From Chryseobacterium gleum (GTDB lineage Bacteria > Bacteroidota > Bacteroidia > Flavobacteriales_D > Crocinitomicaceae), in contig CALPUT020000107.1 of assembly GCA_943326825.2 (NCBI GenBank), forward strand, positions 1-7,762: a stretch of 7,762 nt of DNA, in the 5' to 3' direction. Position numbers and translations under genes: made by a program. Of the stretch, positions 1 through 5,845 are shown in pieces (position 1 is the first letter of the stretch; each line of letters opens with the position of its first letter). The notes beneath the pieces are model-generated. The model made no database searches. It saw only the letters and a list, made by a program, of their open reading frames with translations, and was not told the DNA's origin.

Positions 1-1811
1 CCCAGTCTTGTAACCTCTGCATGGTATTTATTATCTACCATAAATTCTAAAACTGCAGAACCAAAACCACCTTGTATACAGCCATCTTCAACCGTAATTA
101 CTTTTGAAAATTTAGAAAAAACTTCGTGTAACATGATTTCATCAATTGGATTCGCGAAACGCATGTCGTAATGAGCGGCAGAAATACCTTTTTCTTTTAA
201 GATATCGGTAGCTTTTTGAGCATAATTTCCAACATGTCCAATCGTCAATATTGCTACGTCATCTCCATTTGTCAATTTACGACCAGTACCAACTTTAATA
301 GCTTTCATTGGCGTTTTCCATTCTGTCATCACCCCATTTCCACGAGGGTAACGAATTGAGAAAGGTCCCATGTTTTCTTGTTGAGCTGTATACATTAAGT
401 TTCTTAATTCCGATTCATTCATCGGTGCAGAAACAATCATGTTTGGGATAAAACGCATGTATGCAATATCGTATGCACCATGATGCGTTGCACCATCAGC
501 ACCAACGAATCCACCACGATCTAAACATAAGACAACATTCAAATTCTGTAAAGCAACGTCATGTAACACTTGATCAAATGCACGTTGCATAAAAGATGAA
601 TAAATGTTACAATAAGGAACCATTCCTTGTGTAGCTAAACCTGCAGAGAAGGTTACAGCATGTTGTTCTGCAATACCAACGTCGAATGAACGATCTGGCA
701 TTGCTTCCATCATTATATTCAATGAACAACCTGAAGGCATTGCAGGTGTAACACCCATAATTTTTTCATTTTGTTCAGCCAATTCTACGATTGTATGTCC
801 GAAAACATCTTGGTATCTTGGAGGTTGAGGTGTTTTAGGAACAAATTTTACAATTTCCCCCGTATCTTTATTAAATACACCTGGAGCATGCCACTTAGTT
901 GGATTTCCTTCTTCAGAGTATTTATAACCTTTTCCTTTTTTAGTTAAAATATGTAATAATTTAGGGCCAGGAATATCTTTCAAATCTTCCATTACTTTTG
1001 CCAAACCAATTACATCATGACCATCTACTGGACCAAAATAACGAAAGTTGAATGATTCAAATAAGTTACTTTGTCTGAGTAATGAACCTTTTAAAGCAGT
1101 TGATATTTTAGAAGAAATAGTTTGAGCATCAGGACCAAATTTTGAAATCTTCCCTAATAATTTCCATACTTCATCTTTTACTTTATTGTAGGTATGAGAA
1201 GTTGTGATGTCCGTTAAGTATTCTTTTAAAGCTCCAACATTTGGATCAATAGACATGCAGTTATCATTCAACACGACTAATAAATTAGCATCTTTCTGAA
1301 AACCTGCGTGATTTAAACCTTCAAAAGCCATACCTGCTGTCATCGCTCCATCACCAATTACAGCAATATGATGTCTGTTTATTTCACCTTTTTGATGATT
1401 CGCAACTGCCATACCTAAAGCAGCTGAAATAGATGTAGAAGAGTGACCAACACCAAAAGTATCGTATTCGCTTTCTGAACGTTTAGGGAACCCAGAAATT
1501 CCACCTTTAATTCTATTTGTATGAAAAACTTCTCTTCTTCCTGTTAAAATTTTATGTCCATAAGCTTGGTGGCCTACGTCCCAAACCAATTGATCATATG
1601 GGGTATCAAAAACATAATGTAACGCTACAGTCAATTCAACAACACCTAGACTTGCTCCGAAATGACTATTCCCTATTTCAGAAATCACATCAACAATGTA
1701 TTGACGCACCTCATCTGCTACTTGCGGTAAATCCTCTGTTTTAAACTTATTACGTAAATCATCAGGAAACTGAATTTGCTCTAAAAAAGGGCCTGCTTTA
1801 TACTGTGCCAT
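1..1811 (-). CDS. dxs: 1-deoxy-D-xylulose-5-phosphate synthase, C-terminus cut off by the window edge
   Basis: This cytoplasmic, thiamine-diphosphate-dependent transketolase-like enzyme condenses pyruvate with glyceraldehyde 3-phosphate to give DXP, the entry step of the MEP isoprenoid pathway. The visible 603 residues run from an ATG at 1811 and have no internal stop. The N-terminal domain has WDVGHQAYGHKILTGRR and VGHSSTSIS. The cofactor site shows GDGAMTAG at 153-160 and the metal-ligand motif NDN at 182-184. The pyrimidine domain has DVGIAEQHAVTF with the cofactor-activating Glu at 382, then VGADGATHHGAYD with the active-site His at 443. The C-terminal transketolase domain (TVEDGCIQGGFGSA) is just entered. 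E. coli Dxs has 620 residues; by alignment from memory roughly 30-40 are missing here. The start is chosen because MAQYKAGPFLEQI opens a normal Dxs N-terminus and lies 20 bases beyond a good promoter element. There is no Shine-Dalgarno sequence, as usual in this phylum. It is divergent from the two-component operon. Identification is essentially certain. Confidence 0.97.
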   Translation of the reverse strand, partial: MAQYKAGPFLEQIQFPDDLRNKFKTEDLPQVADEVRQYIVDVISEIGNSHFGASLGVVELTVALHYVFDTPYDQLVWDVGHQAYGHKILTGRREVFHTNRIKGGISGFPKRSESEYDTFGVGHSSTSISAALGMAVANHQKGEINRHHIAVIGDGAMTAGMAFEGLNHAGFQKDANLLVVLNDNCMSIDPNVGALKEYLTDITTSHTYNKVKDEVWKLLGKISKFGPDAQTISSKISTALKGSLLRQSNLFESFNFRYFGPVDGHDVIGLAKVMEDLKDIPGPKLLHILTKKGKGYKYSEEGNPTKWHAPGVFNKDTGEIVKFVPKTPQPPRYQDVFGHTIVELAEQNEKIMGVTPAMPSGCSLNIMMEAMPDRSFDVGIAEQHAVTFSAGLATQGMVPYCNIYSSFMQRAFDQVLHDVALQNLNVVLCLDRGGFVGADGATHHGAYDIAYMRFIPNMIVSAPMNESELRNLMYTAQQENMGPFSIRYPRGNGVMTEWKTPMKAIKVGTGRKLTNGDDVAILTIGHVGNYAQKATDILKEKGISAAHYDMRFANPIDEIMLHEVFSKFSKVITVEDGCIQGGFGSAVLEFMVDNKYHAEVTRL

Positions 1812-1830
1812 ATTGTTATTGTGTAATTAA

Positions 1831-1862
1831 CAAAATTATTGCTTATTAATCGGACTAACAAA
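1831..1862 (-). promoter_or_regulatory. Predicted Bacteroidota-type promoter of dxs
   Basis: On the minus strand, TTTG (1859-1862) is followed by a 20-base spacer and TAATTTTG (1831-1838). This fits the Bacteroidota primary sigma consensus of a TTG/TTTG element about 19-21 bases from TAnnTTTG, with all six fixed bases of the -7 element present. Transcription would begin around 1824-1827, leaving a leader of only about 13-16 bases before the dxs ATG. That is too short for a riboswitch such as a TPP element. The match is seen directly; its use as a promoter is inferred. Confidence 0.6.
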
Positions 1863-1900
1863 TAATAAAGCAATTTATTTTATCGCAAGGTATAAAATAT

Positions 1901-1930
1901 TGTTTAATAAATACTCTATATTATTAAACA
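1901..1930. repeat. Perfect 10-bp inverted repeat with 10-base spacer between dxs and rprX
   Basis: TGTTTAATAA (1901-1910) and TTATTAAACA (1921-1930) are exact reverse complements separated by ATACTCTATA. The repeat lies in the divergent intergenic region, about 40 bp upstream of the dxs -33 element and about 115 bp before the rprX start. No T-tract follows on either strand, so it does not look like an intrinsic terminator. The arm centres are 20 bp apart, about two helical turns, which would suit a dimeric regulator; that role is inference. Arms made almost wholly of A/T in an A/T-rich spacer could also arise by chance. Confidence 0.5.
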
Positions 1931-1942
1931 GTTCTTAAAAAT

Positions 1943-1957
1943 TGTCCTGAATGTCCT
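1943..1957 (+). repeat. TGTCCT direct repeat upstream of rprX
   Basis: TGTCCT occurs at 1943-1948 and again at 1952-1957, a period of 9 bases, within an otherwise very A/T-rich region. It lies about 90-100 bases before the rprX start. OmpR/PhoB-type regulators bind tandem direct repeats, so this could be a site for the regulator encoded next door, but their usual period is 10-11 bases and nothing else supports it. The repeat itself is certain; any function is weak inference. Confidence 0.25.
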
Positions 1958-1974
1958 TTTTCAAACTTTTCTGC

Positions 1975-2028
1975 TTGTTAAAAAAAGTTAAGCAACTACT
2001 TTACCTATAGCATATTCCGTTAACTTCG
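1975..2028 (+). promoter_or_regulatory. Weak promoter candidates for the rprX-rprY operon
   Basis: No full Bacteroidota promoter is visible on this strand. Two partial matches exist. One is TTG (1975-1977), 19 bases, then TACTTTAC (1997-2004): the spacing is right but only four of six fixed -7 bases match. The other is TAACTTCG (2021-2028), which matches five of six but has no TTG at the expected distance. Either would give a leader of roughly 10-35 bases. An alternative sigma factor or an activator-dependent promoter would equally explain the poor match. Confidence 0.2.
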
Positions 2029-2044
2029 TTGAAAACAAATTTGA

Positions 2045-3670
2045 TTGAAAAAGATTCGGGTAAATACGGTAATACTTGCAGTAATTGTAGCAATGCTTGC
2101 ACTTTTAGTAATTCAGGCATTTCAAATGGCGCAATTGTACGACCGTAAATCAACAGAATTTAAAAGTAAAGTAAATACAACCATAGAACGTATCGCATTA
2201 CGGCATGAGAAAGCGGAAGATATTAGAAAATACTTACATATTGTAAATCATGATTTTAGCGGTCAATACAAAGATATTCTAAAAAAAGAATTTCAAGATT
2301 TACTTTCGGCTCAAGAATCCATTTCAATTCGTGATACGATTGTATTTGAAAATGGCGAACGCCAAAATTATTTAATTATAAAAGGTAAATCATATGATAC
2401 CATTTCCGGTTTAACAGCTGAGCATAAAGTCCTTGCTAGAGATGTAAGAGAAGTTCGTGATTTATTCCATAAAAAAGGAAGTCAAAAAATAGTAAGCAGT
2501 GATACAAGTGCAATTTCTATTCATTTGAATCAACGTGTGATGCAACAAATTTTCAAAAAAGCGAAATTTGTTAACGACATGTTATTAGAGGCATTTCGTT
2601 CAAATGTATACGAAGAACCATCAAAAAGAGTGGATATTGAATTCTTAGATTCAGTAATTTATCATGAAATGAAAGATGATCATTTACCTACAGATTATCA
2701 ATTTATGTTGACGGATAACACTCAAAAGCGATTTTGTTACCAAATGAAAACACCTAATTACAAAGGCTGCTTAGACTCAACTAAAACATTTAAAACACTA
2801 CTTTTCCCAAGTAATACGTTGGACGATGATATATATTTGAATATCTATTTCCCTTCTAAAGGTTCTTTCCTTTTAAAAACAATGGGGACACCATTAACAA
2901 TTAGTTTAGCTTTAATGCTTCTCATTATCATATCAATGTCTTTTATGTTTAAGACAATTATTACACAACAAAAATTATTTGATTTGAAAAATGATTTCGT
3001 TTCAAATATGACACATGAATTTAAGACACCAATTTCTACCATTTCATTGGCGTGTGAAGCCATGAATGACGCTGATATGATGACTGATAATGTAGAATCT
3101 GTGAAACCTTATGTCAAAATGATTCAAGACGAAAATAAACGTTTGAGTCTATTAGTTGAACAAATTCTTCAAAGTGCTGTGCTAGATCGTGGAGAATTAA
3201 AATTAAAAAAAGAAAAAGTCTTGGTCAATGAGATTTTACATGAAGTAGCTTTGCATGCACGATTAAGAATTAAATCAATGGGTGGTATTTTACTACTAGA
3301 TATTCCAACGAATTTAATCGAAATTGAAGCGGATAAAATGCATTTCACGAACTTGATTACCAATTTAGTTGATAACGGAATAAAATACAGCGAAGGAGCT
3401 CCAGATATTTTGATTCAAATGAAAAAAGTGGACGATCAATATGTCATCAGTGTGAGCGACAAAGGAATTGGAATGAAAAAAGAACATCTTTCAAAAATAT
3501 TTGATAAATTGTATCGTATTCCTACTGGAAACCTTCACAATGTTAAAGGATTTGGTTTAGGTTTAAGTTATGTAAAAGCAATTGCAGAATTACATAATTG
3601 GAATATTACCGTGCAAAGTGAAGTTGGAAAAGGAACAACGTTTAACCTTAAAATTAAAACTACAAAATGA
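2045..3670 (+). CDS. rprX: Membrane sensor histidine kinase of an RprX/RprY-like two-component system (TTG start)
   Basis: This inner-membrane sensor kinase of 541 residues phosphorylates the regulator encoded immediately downstream. A basic N-terminus (MKKIR) leads into membrane helix 1 (about 8-26). A periplasmic region of about 255 residues follows (27-282), then helix 2 (about 283-302). No HAMP domain is visible: helix 2 runs through a short linker straight into the phosphoacceptor domain, FVSNMTHEFKTP with His324. The ATPase domain has the N box at LVDNGIKYS (Asn444), G1 DKGIG (472-476), F box KIFDKLYRI and G2 GFGLGL (502-507). All catalytic motifs are intact. The start is TTG at 2045, because TGA stands directly before it in frame and the first in-frame ATG (residue 17) would remove half of helix 1. 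The stop overlaps the next start (ATGA). The kinase role is certain; the ligand is unknown. The symbol rests on remembered resemblance to the Bacteroides system, strongest in the partner regulator. Confidence 0.93.
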   Translation: MKKIRVNTVILAVIVAMLALLVIQAFQMAQLYDRKSTEFKSKVNTTIERIALRHEKAEDIRKYLHIVNHDFSGQYKDILKKEFQDLLSAQESISIRDTIVFENGERQNYLIIKGKSYDTISGLTAEHKVLARDVREVRDLFHKKGSQKIVSSDTSAISIHLNQRVMQQIFKKAKFVNDMLLEAFRSNVYEEPSKRVDIEFLDSVIYHEMKDDHLPTDYQFMLTDNTQKRFCYQMKTPNYKGCLDSTKTFKTLLFPSNTLDDDIYLNIYFPSKGSFLLKTMGTPLTISLALMLLIIISMSFMFKTIITQQKLFDLKNDFVSNMTHEFKTPISTISLACEAMNDADMMTDNVESVKPYVKMIQDENKRLSLLVEQILQSAVLDRGELKLKKEKVLVNEILHEVALHARLRIKSMGGILLLDIPTNLIEIEADKMHFTNLITNLVDNGIKYSEGAPDILIQMKKVDDQYVISVSDKGIGMKKEHLSKIFDKLYRIPTGNLHNVKGFGLGLSYVKAIAELHNWNITVQSEVGKGTTFNLKIKTTK

Positions 3671-4356
3671 GTAATAAATTGAACATACTATTAGCGGAAG
3701 ACGATGAGAATTTAGGTTTATTATTGAAAACATTCTTGTCATCTAAAGGTTTTCAAGTTGAATTAACTCGAAATGGGAAATCAGCTTTTGAAAAATTCAA
3801 TACTTCCATATTTGACTTTTGTATTTTTGATGTCATGATGCCTATCATGGATGGATTTACGTTAGCAAAGGAAATTAGAGAAATAGACCGTAAAGTTCCT
3901 ATCTTATTCTTGACTGCTAAATCGTTAAAAGAAGATAAATTAGAAGGATTTGCAATCGGAGCAGATGATTACCTAACAAAACCTTTCTCTATGGAAGAAT
4001 TGTTAGCTCGAATCAATGCAATTATGCGTCGTATTGAAACACCAATTGAAGAAGGTGCAAATACGTTGATGATTGGAAAAATAGCTTACGAACCTGAACT
4101 TCGAATTTTACACTTAGAAGAAGGTGATAAAAAATTAACAACAAAAGAAAATCAGTTACTTTCAATGTTGGTTAAAAATCAAAGTGAAATATTAGACCGT
4201 CAAGCTACTTTAAGAGCTATTTGGGGCGATGATAATTATTTCAATGGAAGAAGTATGGACGTTTACATTGCGAAATTACGTAAGTTGCTAAAAGAAGATG
4301 AACGCATCGAAATTATGAACGTTCATGGAAAAGGTTTTAAATTTATTGTAAAATAA
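3667..4356 (+). CDS. rprY: OmpR/PhoB-family response regulator, RprY-like
   Basis: This cytoplasmic DNA-binding regulator of 229 residues receives phosphate from the upstream kinase. The receiver domain (about 6-118) has the acidic pocket Glu11-Asp12-Asp13, phosphoacceptor Asp55 in FDVMMPIMDGF, switch Thr83 in FLTAKS and Lys105 in DDYLTKPFSMEELLARI. The C-terminal winged helix (about 132-228) contains TTKENQLLSML, AIWGDD and the recognition helix around SMDVYIAKLRKLL (196-208), then a wing ending VHGKGFKFIV. All key residues are present and the length is normal. LTAK-LKED-LEGF-IGADDY-TKPFSMEEL together with DDNYFN-RSMDVYI-KLRK is the pattern I remember for Bacteroides RprY, hence the symbol. 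ATG overlaps the kinase stop by 4 bases, so translation is probably coupled. Target genes cannot be read from this sequence. Confidence 0.94.
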   Translation: MSNKLNILLAEDDENLGLLLKTFLSSKGFQVELTRNGKSAFEKFNTSIFDFCIFDVMMPIMDGFTLAKEIREIDRKVPILFLTAKSLKEDKLEGFAIGADDYLTKPFSMEELLARINAIMRRIETPIEEGANTLMIGKIAYEPELRILHLEEGDKKLTTKENQLLSMLVKNQSEILDRQATLRAIWGDDNYFNGRSMDVYIAKLRKLLKEDERIEIMNVHGKGFKFIVK

Positions 4357-4383
4357 TCATTGAATTTGGCTATTTGGTGTTTT

Positions 4384-4408
4384 TTAATATTTAAAATCCA
4401 AATATTAA
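4384..4408. repeat. A/T-only inverted repeat in the convergent gap, overlapping the radA stop
   Basis: TTAATATTT (4384-4392) and AAATATTAA (4400-4408) are perfect 9-bp reverse complements around a 7-base loop. Allowing one G-T pair, the stem extends to 13 bp (4380-4412). The repeat fills the 48-bp gap between the convergent rprY and radA ends and covers the radA stop codon (4405-4407). It may act as a shared transcript-end hairpin. It is not a canonical intrinsic terminator, because the stem has no G/C pairs and the flanking T and A runs are part of the stem and not a 3' T-tract. Confidence 0.35.
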
Positions 4409-5769
4409 GAAAAAAGTGCTCGAACAACCTCTTCCATTTTTCCACATTTTACAATTTCAATTTTGAAATTAGATTGTTCAATTCCTTTAGAATATTTAGA
4501 AATAATAATCTTTTGAAAACCTAATTTTTCAGCTTCTGAAATACGTTGATCAATTCGATTTACAGGACGAATTTCGCCAGACAAACCAACTTCAGCTGAA
4601 AGACTGATTTTTTTATCTATAGCTATATCTGCATTTGAAGAAAGAACTGCTGCTACAACTGCTAAATCAATTGCAGGATCATCAACTTTGATTCCTCCAG
4701 CGATATTCAAGAAAACATCTTTTGCTCCTAATTTAAATCCACATCTTTTTTCCATTACAGCTAAAAGCATATTTAAACGCTTACTATCAAAACCAGTTGA
4801 AGAACGTTGAGGTGTGCCATAAGCAGCAGTGCTTACCAGTGCTTGAACTTCAACCAACATCGGACGTAATCCTTCTAATGTTGCAGCAATAGCAATTCCA
4901 CTTAAAGATGAATCTGTATTTGTTATCAATATTTCAGAAGGATTTGCTACTTGTCGTAAACCAGTTCCGAGCATCTCGTATATACCCAATTCATTTGTAC
5001 TACCAAATCTATTTTTGATCGTTCTCAATAAACGATAAACATGATTTCGATCTCCTTCAAATTGCATAACAGTATCTACCATATGCTCCAATACTTTTGG
5101 TCCAGCAAGTGATCCTTCTTTTGTAATATGTCCTATTAAAAATACAGGCGTATTAGTTTGTTTAGCGTATCTCAATAATTGTGCTGTACATTCTCTTACC
5201 TGAGAAATACTTCCAGGTGCACTCTCAATATGAGAACTATACAAGGTTTGAATTGAATCAATAACTAATAATTGTGGCTGAATAGCTTCAGCTTGAGTAA
5301 AAATATTTTGAAGATTGGTTTCGGTTAAAATAAAACAATCTTTATTTTCCATTCCAATTCGTTCCGCACGCATTTTAATTTGTTGTTCACTTTCTTCACC
5401 TGAAACATAAAGAACACGAAGATTTGTTTCCATTACAGCTAATTGTAATGTTAACGTAGATTTTCCGATTCCAGGCTCTCCACCAAACAAAATTAGTGAA
5501 CCAGGAACAATACCTCCTCCTAATACACGATTAATTTCATTATCTTTTAAAATAATTCTAGCATAATTCTGACTTTCGATTGCTTGAAGTGCTTGTGGTT
5601 TTGCTGTTCTTCCAGAGGTAGAAAAAGCTACAACTTGTGACGAATTGATTTTTTCTAACACTTCTTCCACAAAGGTGTTCCACTCACTACAAGATGGACA
5701 TTTACCCATCCATTTTGGTGTTTCATAACCACAATTTTGACAGAAAAATGCCGATTTTACTTTTGCCAT
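4405..5769 (-). CDS. radA: DNA repair protein RadA (Sms)
   Basis: RadA is a hexameric, RecA-like, DNA-dependent ATPase that promotes branch migration of recombination intermediates and helps repair broken or stalled forks. The 454 residues match the usual family length. In order: an N-terminal C4 zinc finger (Cys10, Cys13, Cys24, Cys27, with MGKCPSC); a RecA-type ATPase with Walker A GEPGIGKST (97-105, Lys103), the SGEES segment (123-127) and Walker B LLVID (Asp171); the family signature KNRFG (252-256); and a C-terminal Lon-protease-like domain (about 275-454, including SAEVGLSGEIRPV) that serves as a scaffold and is not a protease. ATG at 5769 is chosen because the zinc finger follows within 10 residues. 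No Shine-Dalgarno or convincing promoter is visible in the 76-bp gap upstream; the same-strand kinase ends at 5846, so read-through from it is possible. It converges with rprY. Identification is certain. Confidence 0.97.
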   Translation of the reverse strand: MAKVKSAFFCQNCGYETPKWMGKCPSCSEWNTFVEEVLEKINSSQVVAFSTSGRTAKPQALQAIESQNYARIILKDNEINRVLGGGIVPGSLILFGGEPGIGKSTLTLQLAVMETNLRVLYVSGEESEQQIKMRAERIGMENKDCFILTETNLQNIFTQAEAIQPQLLVIDSIQTLYSSHIESAPGSISQVRECTAQLLRYAKQTNTPVFLIGHITKEGSLAGPKVLEHMVDTVMQFEGDRNHVYRLLRTIKNRFGSTNELGIYEMLGTGLRQVANPSEILITNTDSSLSGIAIAATLEGLRPMLVEVQALVSTAAYGTPQRSSTGFDSKRLNMLLAVMEKRCGFKLGAKDVFLNIAGGIKVDDPAIDLAVVAAVLSSNADIAIDKKISLSAEVGLSGEIRPVNRIDQRISEAEKLGFQKIIISKYSKGIEQSNFKIEIVKCGKMEEVVRALFS

Positions 5770-5845
5770 TTTGAATTATTTTGGAGAATAAAATTAAGAA
5801 GAATAAAAATAGAAACCGTTCTCTGAAAAAAGTGTTTTTATAAAA

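Noticed and set aside
1517..1744. 75-codon open frame on the plus strand inside dxs
   Set aside because: It is antisense to conserved Dxs coding sequence, has no recognisable domain or start context, and is a shadow of the real gene.
1964..1989. AACTTTT/AAAAGTT inverted repeat upstream of rprX
   Set aside because: Seven bp of nearly pure A/T in an A/T-rich spacer with a 12-base loop is expected by chance.
1812..2044. Possible riboswitch or small RNA gene in the dxs/rprX intergenic region
   Set aside because: The dxs leader is only about 15 bases, no TPP-riboswitch conserved blocks are seen, and no G/C-rich hairpin plus T-tract marks a small RNA.
2845..3063. 72-codon open frame on the minus strand inside rprX
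   Set aside because: It lies opposite the second membrane helix and His-box of the kinase; its hydrophobic and Lys/Phe-rich content is the mirror of that coding strand.
3169..3363. 64-codon open frame on the minus strand inside rprX
   Set aside because: It is antisense to the kinase dimerisation and ATPase region, with no independent signal.
5811..5822. Small hairpin AGAA/TTCT followed by T-rich sequence between the propeller kinase and radA, as a terminator on the minus strand
   Set aside because: The stem is only 4 bp with a 4-base loop and the T-rich stretch is general background; it is too weak to call.
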